Shown: piece by piece, positions 1-7,532 of the stretch | Layout: each line of letters starts with the position of its first letter | Position numbering within the stretch: the stretch's first letter is position 1 | NCBI GenBank assembly: GCA_041287335.1 | Contig: JBEULM010000043.1 | Coordinates: 1 to 36,523 of the forward strand | Source: Hydrogenobacter sp. | Lineage (GTDB): Bacteria > Aquificota > Aquificia > Aquificales > Aquificaceae | Reading direction: 5' to 3' | DNA: 36,523 nt | Notes under the pieces: generated by a model | The model's database searches: none | What the model saw: the letters and a program-made list of their open reading frames with translations, nothing else | Told to the model about the DNA's origin: nothing | Translations under genes and position numbers: made by a program

Positions 1-332
1 AACCCCAGTGAATGCACTTCTTACTGTGTCTTTTACAGAGGTCATCATCCCTCACGGTGGGCTTAAAACATATAAATGACGATAGTACTTTATAAACAGG
101 GTCCGCGTCATCATCCCTCACGGTGGGCTTAAAACAAAGATCATTCTTCTTTCGGAGATAAATCAGGATACGTCATCATCCCTCACGGTGGGCTTAAAAC
201 ACCTACAATGCGTATCTACTCATACTTTTAAAGCTTGAGTCATCATCCCTCACGGTGGGCTTAAAACAGACTCAAAACAGCTATGTGGTTATTTTCAGGC
301 CTCGTCATCATCCCTCACGGTGGGCTTAAAAC
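1..332 (-). CRISPR. CRISPR array (leader-proximal end; continues off left edge)
   Basis: Five identical 29-nt repeats lie at 41-69, 107-135, 172-200, 239-267 and 304-332, separated by spacers of 37, 36, 38 and 36 nt. Bases 1-3 (AAC) match the last three bases of the repeat as written on the plus strand and are followed by 37 nt, so the array continues to the left. Read on the minus strand the repeat starts GTTTTAAG, has a weak hairpin CCC-AC-CGT-GA-GGG in the middle 13 nt and ends ATGATGAC; the arms are 8 nt each. Minus-strand transcription is favoured by the promoter at 353-381 just outside the last repeat and by the GTTTTA start. It would make the spacer at 268-303 the newest and ATGATGAC the likely crRNA 5' tag. 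The plus orientation (ending CTTAAAAC) is not fully excluded, because the hairpin sits symmetrically. Confidence 0.97.
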
Positions 333-352
333 CTAACGCACCTACCTGAAAA

Positions 353-381
353 ATAATAAGTAATGACAAGGATTTTGTCAA
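353..381 (-). promoter_or_regulatory. Putative CRISPR leader promoter
   Basis: On the minus strand a consensus -35 TTGACA (376-381) is followed by a 17-nt spacer and a -10 TATTAT (353-358). The predicted start is near 346, about 14 nt before the first repeat. The -35 lies inside an inverted repeat, TGACAA/TTGTCA with a 5-nt loop (364-380), which could be a protein-binding site. This promoter is the main evidence that the array is transcribed right to left, co-directionally with the csm operon. Confidence 0.65.
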
Positions 382-490
382 GGGGGTACCTTCTTCAAAT
401 GAAATTAATTTCCGAAAATCGTCGGTCATGCAAGGTTGAGTATGGTATTATCAAATTTAAATCCTTGTCGTTCAAGGCTTTAAACCTTAT

Positions 491-528
491 GGCATCAAGT
501 CATCAATGCATCAAGTCATCAAGATGCC
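491..528. repeat. 16-bp tandem repeat inside a short inverted repeat
   Basis: The 15-mer GCATCAAGTCATCAA occurs at 492-506 and again at 508-522, giving a 16-bp period. The pair is bracketed by GGCATC (491-496) and GATGCC (523-528). On the minus strand each unit contains TGATGAC, the last seven bases of the CRISPR repeat in its likely orientation. It lies about 160-195 bp upstream of the first repeat. It could be a leader-binding motif, a vestigial repeat fragment or coincidence. Confidence 0.7.
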
Positions 529-595
529 TGTATGCTTAAGCATCAACCTGCATTGAGGAAACTTATTTTAAAAAGTGCCAGAATACCCCCTTAAA

Positions 596-609
596 GTTTC
601 AAGCCCACC
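596..609 (+). repeat. Inverted degenerate CRISPR half-repeat (anti-repeat)
   Basis: The plus strand reads GTTTCAAGCCCACC, which matches the first 14 bases of the repeat in its likely orientation (GTTTTAAGCCCACC) with one difference, but on the opposite strand from the array. Extending to 29 nt gives about 19 matches. A minus-strand csm transcript would contain GGUGGGCUUGAAAC, able to pair with the 5' half of each repeat over 14 bp with one G-U wobble. A second weaker copy, AAGCCCAACC, lies at 616-625. Confidence 0.6.
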
Positions 610-687
610 CAAAAGGAAGCCCAACCTATTCAGCTCTCAAGATGTCATGGGAGCATAAAGCCCCCAAACGCCAGCACCCTAAGAAAA

Positions 688-1779
688 TTATACAGCAAAT
701 TTTAGCAATACCCAGCCCATCGGCTTGCCATCAAAGGTTATCCTTCTGGTCTTTGGCTTTTCTTCTCTTACCTGCGGAGCGGACAGCTCAAAAACCCTCT
801 CAAAAAGCTCACGGTCCTTTTTCCTGAAGACCGCCATTATGGTGGTGCTTATGTATCCCTGATGCTTTCCTATTCTTAAAAGCATGCCTTCGTTTGCTCT
901 TTGTTTTATTTCCTCAAAAGCCTTCACAGTTTCGCGTATGCCCTCTTTCTTGAAGTATTCTATTTCCTGCTCTATCACCAGAGAGTAAAAGTTATTTACA
1001 GCCTCCCTTAAATCCTTCAGGAGGTTCTCGTATGGTGGTTTTTTAGTAGCTTTTTCTACAACTTTTAGCATGTCTGTTAGCCTAACAATATCAAACTCCG
1101 CTTTGGTACCTGGCTTTAGGGCTTCACAGGGATAGATGGTTCTTTTAGAACCTACCATTGAAACTTCTATGCAGACCAAGTCTTGATATGACATCTGAAC
1201 ATCCTGTATGAGTAAAAGCTTTAAAAGGTCACGTCTTACATCGCCTTCTGAACCCTTTGGTCTTAAAAAGCCTTCCACCTTTTCGTCCATATCCTTCTTC
1301 AATTTTTTCTCTATTTCACGTTTGTTTTGTTCATCCAGTGTTTTCTTCAAAGCGTTTTGTAAATCCGCATAAAGTTCTTCTTTCTGCATCAGCAAAGTGC
1401 CAAGAAATGCTGTTCTTATTGCACCCTTTAGCTCACTGCCCGGGATGTACGGTCCAGAAGGGTTTTTTATAAAAAGTTCTACTTGAGAAGTTAAAAGAGA
1501 ACCTTCAAAAGGTATTTCATACTTTGGCTTGTAAGAAAGTTGATATTCTCTAAATAGTGTGTTTAGGTTTTTTATCCCGCTTTTTATAATCAAAAGTAGA
1601 TTATCTCTCCTTGAGGGTGGCTCGCTAATTATCAGGTTTATAAGGTAATCAAAGGGATACACCTTTAGCCTTCTTCCTTCTTGTATATATTCAAGGTTTG
1701 AAAGCCTCTCACCGCTTCCTATATGTACAGGTGTCAGAACCTCAAGCTCCACTTTTACCTTCTTATAAAACTCCTTCAT
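688..1779 (-). CDS. csm5: Csm5, type III-A RAMP subunit
   Basis: Csm5 is a Cas7-like RAMP protein that caps the 3' end of the crRNA in the Csm complex and takes part in crRNA maturation. The N-terminus has the family motif TPVHIGSGE, and GPYIPGSELKGAIR is the RAMP glycine-rich/basic loop; the protein ends GWVLLKFAV. I place the start at 1779: ATG overlaps the csm4 TGA by four bases and is preceded by GGAGGAAGG. The frame is open up to 1932, but that extension lies entirely over csm4 and lacks family similarity. The resulting 363 aa is a normal Csm5 length. It is the last gene of the operon. Confidence 0.9.
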   Translation of the reverse strand: MKEFYKKVKVELEVLTPVHIGSGERLSNLEYIQEGRRLKVYPFDYLINLIISEPPSRRDNLLLIIKSGIKNLNTLFREYQLSYKPKYEIPFEGSLLTSQVELFIKNPSGPYIPGSELKGAIRTAFLGTLLMQKEELYADLQNALKKTLDEQNKREIEKKLKKDMDEKVEGFLRPKGSEGDVRRDLLKLLLIQDVQMSYQDLVCIEVSMVGSKRTIYPCEALKPGTKAEFDIVRLTDMLKVVEKATKKPPYENLLKDLREAVNNFYSLVIEQEIEYFKKEGIRETVKAFEEIKQRANEGMLLRIGKHQGYISTTIMAVFRKKDRELFERVFELSAPQVREEKPKTRRITFDGKPMGWVLLKFAV

Positions 1780-2735
1780 GAGCCTTCCTCCATATAAACA
1801 GGAAAGGCAAACCCGTAGTGGTATATGCGTGCGTCTCCATATTCTACTACCTTCTTCAAAGAGCCGTAAAAGTCCTTTTTTTCCACCCTGAGGACTGAGC
1901 CTGCCTTTAACATAAGAAGCTTTCTTTTCCATACCACCGGCAGGCTGTCCGCATAGCCCTTTTCCACCGCAGGCTTTAAAACCTCAAGGTCATAAAGACT
2001 CTTTTCTAATATAAAAGCCCTGTCATAAAAGGTCTCCGAAAGGGTTATAAACTTGCTTCCACCTTTTTCTATATAATTCTTTATCCACTCTTCTTTTTCT
2101 TCTTCCACTTTTACTTTGCTCCAGCCCATGCCACAGCTCCTGTTTCCACCAAGACCTACCAGCTCAAAAGCCCTCTGAAGAAAAAGCCCCATATCTTCCA
2201 CGCCCCAGCCTTTAGCCATCTGCCTGAAGCTGTCCTTTACCCTTACAAGACAGGCAAAGGAGGAAAGGGTATATACCCTCTCGGTGAAAAACTCACCACC
2301 CTCTGTAGTGCTGGTAATTCTGTTTATGCTGGCATGAGGCATAAGGAAGTCTTCATAAGGCTTTACACCTTCCGCCTTCTTTTCAAGAAGGTCCTTGTAG
2401 GTCTTTAACCTGCCCTCAAGCACCTCCTTGAACACCTCCTCCGATACATAGCCCATCTTCTTTATCCTCTTGAACTTCTTGTATTCTTCCACACTATTTG
2501 GCTCATAGTTTCCGTGGCTGAGCTGAGGCTTTGGAAGAAAAAGCCTGCCTTCCCTGTAGGGCAGTGTGGTAGAAAAAAGAAGAGGAGGCTCCTTTTCATA
2601 AGCCCTCAGGAACTCTAAAAGTGCCTGCTCGCCAAAGAGCATTTTAAGACCATGGCAGAAGGCACCAAAGAAGGTATGAGCTTTCGGAAAGGAAGAAAAA
2701 CAGGAAACCGGTTTAAAATTTATTCTTAGAAGCAT
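1776..2735 (-). CDS. csm4: Csm4, type III-A RAMP subunit
   Basis: Csm4 is the Cas5-like subunit that holds the 5' tag of the crRNA and contacts Cas10 at the foot of the Csm complex. The 319-aa product shows the Csm4 pattern: an N-terminal beta strand, then KAHTFFGAFCHGLKMLFG, a glycine-rich GLGGNRSCGMGWSKV segment near residues 200-215, and a C-terminal YHYGFAFPVY. The ATG at 2735 lies two bases after the csm3 stop. The upstream Shine-Dalgarno is weak (AGGTT), so translation is probably coupled to csm3. The stop overlaps the csm5 start (ATGA). Confidence 0.9.
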   Translation of the reverse strand: MLLRINFKPVSCFSSFPKAHTFFGAFCHGLKMLFGEQALLEFLRAYEKEPPLLFSTTLPYREGRLFLPKPQLSHGNYEPNSVEEYKKFKRIKKMGYVSEEVFKEVLEGRLKTYKDLLEKKAEGVKPYEDFLMPHASINRITSTTEGGEFFTERVYTLSSFACLVRVKDSFRQMAKGWGVEDMGLFLQRAFELVGLGGNRSCGMGWSKVKVEEEKEEWIKNYIEKGGSKFITLSETFYDRAFILEKSLYDLEVLKPAVEKGYADSLPVVWKRKLLMLKAGSVLRVEKKDFYGSLKKVVEYGDARIYHYGFAFPVYMEEGS

Positions 2736-2737
2736 AG

Positions 2738-3592
2738 CTATAACCTGTCTGCCAGCCCCTGTATGTCCAGCTCCTCAAGGCTTTTGACCGCTCCAATAGA
2801 CTTTTCTTCTCCCTTACCCAGATAGTAGTCTTTGCTTCTGAAGGTAAGCCTTATGTTTTCAAACTTTACCCTGCCAGAACCTCTTGAACCATAGCCTCCA
2901 AGGAAGTTATCCTCCAAGAGCTTCATACCATTGAAGAGAAGGCTAAGCTTTTGCCTGTCCTCATCTTTGAAAAACCTGAAGACCACCTTTCCTTCAAAAA
3001 CCGCTCCAGCAGGCACTCTTTCCACCTTTCTTGGCTCTGCCTTAGAAGTTATCCTGTTTATGTGGTTCTCTGTCTTTATCTCCGTGTATATATGCGGTCC
3101 CAGTTCCTCCTCAAGGTTTTTCAGGGTTTCTTCTGTCGGGTATGCATCGTAGAAAATGAGCCTTGGAGGTCCGGGCTGTTCTTCAAGCTTTAATTTTTTT
3201 ATAGTTTCCACATCACCCGTGCCAAAAAGCACGCATATATCACACTTGCCACAGGTAGAGGGTTTCCCCGCCATTTCCACAATTTTTTCTTCTTTCGATT
3301 TTCCTTCTGTTTTTTCATCGTTAATTGCTCTTTCTATCATACTTTCCACATTTCCATTAGCCCACTCAAGAAGACTTCTTATTTTGCCCTTCAGAGAAGA
3401 ACCGGGTATGTATGGCACACCCGCAGGAAGTTCTTTAGCCTCTCCATAAAAATCAAGAATGCTTATAACCGTCTTTATGACCGGGTTGTCAAGACCACCT
3501 ATATCAAAGCTTTCTTTTGAACCTCCTATTCTCATACCAGTAAGCACTTTGAGTTTATACTCTACTATCAGCTGTCCTTTAAAGCTAAACAT
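2738..3592 (-). CDS. csm3: Csm3, type III-A backbone subunit and target-RNA nuclease
   Basis: Csm3 is the Cas7-like backbone subunit that binds the crRNA guide and cuts complementary RNA every six nucleotides. The start at 3592 (ATG, 284 aa) is chosen over an in-frame ATG at 3619 because AAAGGAGGT lies seven bases upstream and the alternative overlaps csm2. From this start, residues 30-39 read DIGGLDNPVI; Asp35 aligns with the catalytic Asp of characterised Csm3 proteins (D32/D33). IPGSSLKGKIR is the RAMP loop. C114, C117 and C120 (CGKCDIC) fit the zinc site of the family. GGYGSRGSGRV near residue 230 is the second glycine-rich loop. Confidence 0.93.
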   Translation of the reverse strand: MFSFKGQLIVEYKLKVLTGMRIGGSKESFDIGGLDNPVIKTVISILDFYGEAKELPAGVPYIPGSSLKGKIRSLLEWANGNVESMIERAINDEKTEGKSKEEKIVEMAGKPSTCGKCDICVLFGTGDVETIKKLKLEEQPGPPRLIFYDAYPTEETLKNLEEELGPHIYTEIKTENHINRITSKAEPRKVERVPAGAVFEGKVVFRFFKDEDRQKLSLLFNGMKLLEDNFLGGYGSRGSGRVKFENIRLTFRSKDYYLGKGEEKSIGAVKSLEELDIQGLADRL

Positions 3593-3596
3593 GGCT

Positions 3597-4127
3597 TTAA
3601 CCTCCTTTATCTTTATCATCTTCTTTAGAGTACGCTACCATAGCCATAAGAAGGTCCACTGCTCTATCAACTGCTGTCTTGTCAAAATTCTGTCTTTCTA
3701 TGTTGTCTAATATTACCGTAAGTAGTTCTGCAAACTCAGGCTTTATAACCTTCCTTTTAGCTTGATAATTTATAATCGCATAGAGCTTATAAAGCCTGTA
3801 TTTTACATAATCTATATCTACATCTTTCTTATTTCCGCTATCTACATCTCCATCTTCCTTACTTTTGTCCTTTTCGTAACTTTTCATTATTTCCTGTATG
3901 TTTTTCAACTCCATGTAAAACCTTCTTAACTGGACACCCTTAAGTTCAAGCTCTTCTACTATATTCTTTGCATATCCGTCTGGGTGGAATATGTTTCTGC
4001 CTTTTATGTTAGTTATATGCTCAGTTTTTAGCTTACTTATAAGCTCATTTGTGAAAGGGTATTCATCATCTCTTTTTCCTTGTTGTCCCTGCTGTGGTCT
4101 CCCCTGTTGTTGATGCCTTCCATTCAT
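3597..4127 (-). CDS. csm2: Csm2, type III-A small subunit
   Basis: Csm2 is the small helical subunit forming the inner filament that lines bound target RNA. The 176-aa protein begins with a Gln/Gly-rich, probably disordered segment (residues 5-18). A helical core follows, with the family-like segment VEELELKGVQLRRFY, an acidic linker (KEDGDVDSGNKKDVDID) and a C-terminal helical part. It is a little longer than most Csm2 proteins because of the N-terminal tail and the linker. ATG at 4127 overlaps the cas10 stop (ATGA) and has AGGAGGT upstream. Identification rests on position between cas10 and csm3 as well as on sequence. Confidence 0.85.
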   Translation of the reverse strand: MNGRHQQQGRPQQGQQGKRDDEYPFTNELISKLKTEHITNIKGRNIFHPDGYAKNIVEELELKGVQLRRFYMELKNIQEIMKSYEKDKSKEDGDVDSGNKKDVDIDYVKYRLYKLYAIINYQAKRKVIKPEFAELLTVILDNIERQNFDKTAVDRAVDLLMAMVAYSKEDDKDKGG

Positions 4128-6457
4128 CGTTTAACCTCCTCTATTTCTTTATTACTGGCTTTTTCTCCACCTTCTGACACCTCTCTTGTTTTCATTATGG
4201 CATACTTTATGCTAAAAGGTATATGGCTTCTTAGTTGATAGTCCTTCTCTGGGTCTACGAAAAGCTTTATAAACTCTTCCAATTCTTCCTTTTCTAACTT
4301 CACATTTCTATAAAGCAAGTAATAAAACATTGGATAAAAGCGTGGGTTTATGCCATCTTTATCCCTGTAGGCTTTTGTAAGCATGTAAATCTTGTATAGA
4401 GTGGCTCTGCCTACTGCCTTACTTTCTATATACTCAGCAAGCTTCTTCCCTGTATTTATGCCTTCTTTTAACTCCTGTATATCTAAAAGCTCGCCCAATA
4501 CAGATATGTCTTTGTTTTTATTTATTATTTTGGCTTCCTTTACCTTTGCTTCTTCACCTCCTGCCAGCTCACCGGCAAACCTTACAGGAAAGTCCTCCCT
4601 TGCCATGTATATGCCGGTGGATATGTTAAAGTCCGGGTTATAGATGGTGTATTCATAAAACTTCTCGTATAGCACCACTGTCTTGTCAAGGACTTCGTTC
4701 CATGGACCTATGAGGAAAAAGTCATCTCCGCCTGCATACAGTACGTATATTTTTGAATCTTTCAAAAGCTCGTTTAAATAGCCAGAAAAGAAAAGGTCAA
4801 GCTGTCTGCTAAAGGTTGCCACTCTTGATATGGTGTATTCCTCTTTAAAGCCTTTCATGAAGATAAAGCCCAGATTATCCACATCTCCCCTTACAAAGGC
4901 AAGCTTTTTATCTCCTTCAGAGCATTGTGCCAGTTCTTCAAAGTCTATAACATTATTACCTTGTAGAGGCACATAATTGGCAAAGAAGATAAAACCATCT
5001 GAGTTAGAAAAGTCTTGAGGCACTCTGTTTATAGCATATACTTCCTTACCTTTTTCTACATTCAGATAAACACCGCCTATATCCTCCAGATAAAAACCCA
5101 CGCTATTCTTTGGTGAATTATCAAAAACTATATATTCAGCTTTTGGCAAAAAGCCTCCTATCTCAAAGAAGATATTACACCACTTACAGAACTTTGCTTC
5201 TTCTTCGTTTATCTCCTCTTCCTTTACCACTTCCCAACCACAGGAAGGACAAACCACATAACCATTTACAGGTTCTTTGGTAAGCTCTTCAAAGCTTTCA
5301 AAAACGCTTAGAAACTTTTTTCTTTTGTCCTCTTCTATAGACTTATAGAATTCTTTTATAAGCTCCTGGTAGTTTTCAAGCTTTTTTAGGGCAAAATCAC
5401 GGTAAGTAAGAGTAAGCCCCAGCTTTCCACCAAACTCTTTTACAAGGCTCCTTTCCATCTTCTCCTTAAGAGCCTTGAGTCTATTTTCTATACCCTCTTC
5501 ATAGCCTAAAAGAAGCTGGAACTTGCCACCACCCACATAAAGCAGGTTGCAAAGAGGATAGCCCAACTCCCACAAAAATTTCCTTGCCACCAGATGAGGA
5601 AGGACTGTGAGGAAAAAGCTTCTACCTCTTAGCCTTTTTGCCACACCCTTCTTGTTGGCAAGGTCAAAAAGAAACCTTTGAATGCCGTTTATGTCCCCTT
5701 CTACCAAGACAAGTTTACAGTTTTCACCCGCCTTTTGCCAGTCTTTTAGCTTTTCTAAATACCCTTTGTTATATTCTGTCCAAAGACTACAGGCAATGGC
5801 TGAAACCACTCTTGAGTGGTCAAAAAGGGAAATGTCTGGATAGTGATTTTCTCTTTTTTCTGTGTCATAAGTAGAGGCTGGCACGCACCAGAGGTATTCG
5901 TAGCACAGATGATAAAGCCTCAAAAAGGCTTTTTCAAGATTTGAAAAATCAATTTTGCCAAACTCTTTTTTAAAGGCATTAAGTAGAGTTGCATAGTCGC
6001 CTTCTGGCTTTTTAAATTCTTCAAGAACCTTTGGGAAAATAGTATCCTCTTGCAAACTAAGAGGCTTAAGAGTATAGTAGGTGTAGGCTTCTTTATCTAA
6101 CCATTCTTTATTACTTATTTTTAACTTTCTAAATATGGGTCTTAACCTTTTTTGTTCTCTTGTTAGTTTTTCCTCTTCACCCTTGCTTCTTTCCTTGCTT
6201 GAATATATGTCCGCTATCTTGTATATATACTGCTCAAGGCTTTTCCAGTTTTCATGATGTTCCACGCAGGAAAGGACTTTTTTGTAATCTTCGTCTGAAA
6301 TTTTTCCCCTTATATGCCCCTCTACAAAACTCCTTGAAAGCACCGCATGGGCATATTTAAGGTCTTGCTTATCCGCACTTTCTCCAGCTCTGTCTAAGAG
6401 CTTTCCCACATCGTGTAAAAGCCCTCCTATTGCCAGAAGAAGCCTGTCTTTTACCAC
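4124..6457 (-). CDS. cas10: Cas10/Csm1, type III-A large subunit
   Basis: Cas10 is the signature subunit: on target-RNA binding its HD domain cleaves DNA and its Palm domain makes cyclic oligoadenylate. This 777-aa protein has an intact N-terminal HD motif (H15-D16 in LLHDVGK), a zinc-finger segment (C403, C406, C424, C427), and a Palm catalytic GGDD at 576-579 (YAGGDDFFLIG). Both activities therefore look intact. It starts with GTG at 6457, six bases after GGAGGG, and is first in the five-gene csm operon. No CARF-domain effector such as Csm6 is present in the window, so any cyclic-oligoadenylate target must be encoded elsewhere. Confidence 0.95.
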   Translation of the reverse strand: MVKDRLLLAIGGLLHDVGKLLDRAGESADKQDLKYAHAVLSRSFVEGHIRGKISDEDYKKVLSCVEHHENWKSLEQYIYKIADIYSSKERSKGEEEKLTREQKRLRPIFRKLKISNKEWLDKEAYTYYTLKPLSLQEDTIFPKVLEEFKKPEGDYATLLNAFKKEFGKIDFSNLEKAFLRLYHLCYEYLWCVPASTYDTEKRENHYPDISLFDHSRVVSAIACSLWTEYNKGYLEKLKDWQKAGENCKLVLVEGDINGIQRFLFDLANKKGVAKRLRGRSFFLTVLPHLVARKFLWELGYPLCNLLYVGGGKFQLLLGYEEGIENRLKALKEKMERSLVKEFGGKLGLTLTYRDFALKKLENYQELIKEFYKSIEEDKRKKFLSVFESFEELTKEPVNGYVVCPSCGWEVVKEEEINEEEAKFCKWCNIFFEIGGFLPKAEYIVFDNSPKNSVGFYLEDIGGVYLNVEKGKEVYAINRVPQDFSNSDGFIFFANYVPLQGNNVIDFEELAQCSEGDKKLAFVRGDVDNLGFIFMKGFKEEYTISRVATFSRQLDLFFSGYLNELLKDSKIYVLYAGGDDFFLIGPWNEVLDKTVVLYEKFYEYTIYNPDFNISTGIYMAREDFPVRFAGELAGGEEAKVKEAKIINKNKDISVLGELLDIQELKEGINTGKKLAEYIESKAVGRATLYKIYMLTKAYRDKDGINPRFYPMFYYLLYRNVKLEKEELEEFIKLFVDPEKDYQLRSHIPFSIKYAIMKTREVSEGGEKASNKEIEEVKR

Positions 6458-6477
6458 ACTGCTCCCTCCTACGCTAT

Positions 6478-6483
6478 ATTATA
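6478..6483 (-). promoter_or_regulatory. Putative -10 box of the csm operon
   Basis: TATAAT on the minus strand, 20 bases upstream of the cas10 GTG, would start transcription near 6471 and leave the strong Shine-Dalgarno (6464-6470) at the very 5' end of the mRNA. I see no convincing -35 at the usual spacing. The 103-nt gap 6458-6560 holds nothing else recognisable. Confidence 0.4.
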
Positions 6484-6560
6484 ACAGGTCTGTTTGGGAT
6501 TTTTCTGACGTAAAAATTTACCTTGTGGGTTAAATAAAAGAATACTAAAATTATAAAGGG

Positions 6561-7532
6561 TCACTTTGTCAATTCCAGAAATTCTCTTTCTATCTCAAAG
6601 TAGACGTAATAAGCATTTACAGGATTTACGCTAAAAAAAGCTCCAATCTGTGCATACTCTGGATTGATCCTCAGCAGTTCTTCGTTTGCCCTCTTTTTCA
6701 CTTCCTCTACATCAAGTCCCTCTTCGTAAAGTTTTTTTACCACATACCTTATGTCTTGTATGTATCGCTTTGTCCACGTAACTTGCTTCCTTATCTCCTC
6801 TTCGCCTCGCAGGTAAGGTCCGTGACCGGGAAGAAGTATCTCCGGTTTTATCCGCATAATATCATCAAGACAGTCTATCCATGTTTTTGAATTACCTGAT
6901 CCGAGGAAAGGTATCCTTCCTCCAAAGACGAGATCCCCGGCAATGAGTATCTTTTTGGATGGAATGTACATAACTATGTCACCGTTTGTGTGAGCTTTAC
7001 ACCAGTGATAAACCTCAAAGTTTTCACCTCCCATATGAATGGTCAGTGAAGAGGATGTAGTTATATCAGGTGACACAAGCTCCGTACCGTCAAGCTCTTC
7101 ACCGAGGATATTTCTTCTTGCTGTAAGCATGTTTTGACTTTCTTCGCTGGACAAATACTCATAAGACCAGGAATGCGCTACAATAATAGCTCCCGTCTCC
7201 TTAAAAGCCTTTGCTCCGTAAAAATGATCCGTGTGATAGTGAGAGATAACCAGATACTTTACAGGTTTATCCGTTAAGCTTTTTATAGTTTCAAGAAGTT
7301 CTCTACCAAGTTTGTAGGTGCTTAAAGCGTCAAAGACTATCACTCCGTCTTTGGTTACTACAAAGTAAGCGTTAGATATAAAGCCTCTGTTTTCTTTGCT
7401 TACCTGTTCGTAAACGCCAAAAACACCGTAAATTCCGCCTTCTATTTCCTGCAGAGTCTGTTTCACATGGGTGGAGTATTCTGCAGAAAAGCTTACACAG
7501 ATAATAAGGAGCGTTATAAGTATTACACGCAT
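6561..7532 (-). CDS. Periplasmic metallo-beta-lactamase-fold hydrolase of the sox cluster (SoxH-like)
   Basis: The 323-aa product has a signal peptide (MRVILITLLIICVSFSA) and a metallo-beta-lactamase domain: H98-x-H100-x-D102-H103 (HYHTDH), H181, D200 and H237 (PGHG) provide a complete binuclear metal site. Hydrolases of this type occur in sox clusters as SoxH or 'quinoprotein relay metallohydrolase'; the substrate is unknown, with thioesters or persulfides possible. The ATG at 7532 overlaps the last bases of the upstream DUF302 gene; a GTG one codon earlier (7535) is an alternative. It is the last gene of the sox cluster. The fold is sure, the SoxH label less so. Confidence 0.85.
   Translation of the reverse strand: MRVILITLLIICVSFSAEYSTHVKQTLQEIEGGIYGVFGVYEQVSKENRGFISNAYFVVTKDGVIVFDALSTYKLGRELLETIKSLTDKPVKYLVISHYHTDHFYGAKAFKETGAIIVAHSWSYEYLSSEESQNMLTARRNILGEELDGTELVSPDITTSSSLTIHMGGENFEVYHWCKAHTNGDIVMYIPSKKILIAGDLVFGGRIPFLGSGNSKTWIDCLDDIMRIKPEILLPGHGPYLRGEEEIRKQVTWTKRYIQDIRYVVKKLYEEGLDVEEVKKRANEELLRINPEYAQIGAFFSVNPVNAYYVYFEIEREFLELTK

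Larger units (their letters stand above)
333..687. other. Gene-free leader / csm 3'UTR region
   Basis: These 355 nt between the csm5 stop and the array contain no convincing coding region; the one short plus-strand reading frame at 642-827 is antisense to csm5. The region holds the leader promoter (353-381), a small hairpin CCTTG/CAAGG (463-477), a 16-bp tandem repeat (491-528), a perfect 12-bp palindrome ATGCTTAAGCAT (532-543) and an inverted half-copy of the CRISPR repeat (596-609). No clear intrinsic terminator follows csm5, so csm transcripts could run through this region toward the array. Confidence 0.6.

Noticed and set aside
41-332. Plus-strand orientation of the CRISPR array (repeat ending CTTAAAAC)
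   Set aside because: The A-rich end is suggestive, but a TTGACA-N17-TATTAT promoter reads leftward into the array and the minus-strand repeat begins GTTTTA like many thermophile repeats. Kept as the less likely alternative.
364-380. TGACAA/TTGTCA hairpin as a terminator
   Set aside because: No run of T follows on either strand at the proper place and it coincides with the -35 of the leader promoter.
333-687. A type II/V-style tracrRNA gene
   Set aside because: There is an anti-repeat but no dedicated promoter or terminator for a separate small RNA around it, and the effector is type III-A. Reported only as an anti-repeat.
642-827. Short plus-strand reading frame across the csm5 end
   Set aside because: Largely antisense to csm5, low-complexity basic composition, no Shine-Dalgarno and no family.
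1780-1932. Upstream extension of csm5 (open frame to 1932)
   Set aside because: It lies wholly over csm4, lacks Csm5 similarity and has a worse initiation site than ATG 1779 with GGAGGAAGG and an ATGA overlap.
6550-6572. TTGACA and TATAAT on the minus strand at the end of the hydrolase gene
   Set aside because: The hexamers are only 11 nt apart, too close for a sigma-70 promoter; not called as the csm promoter.
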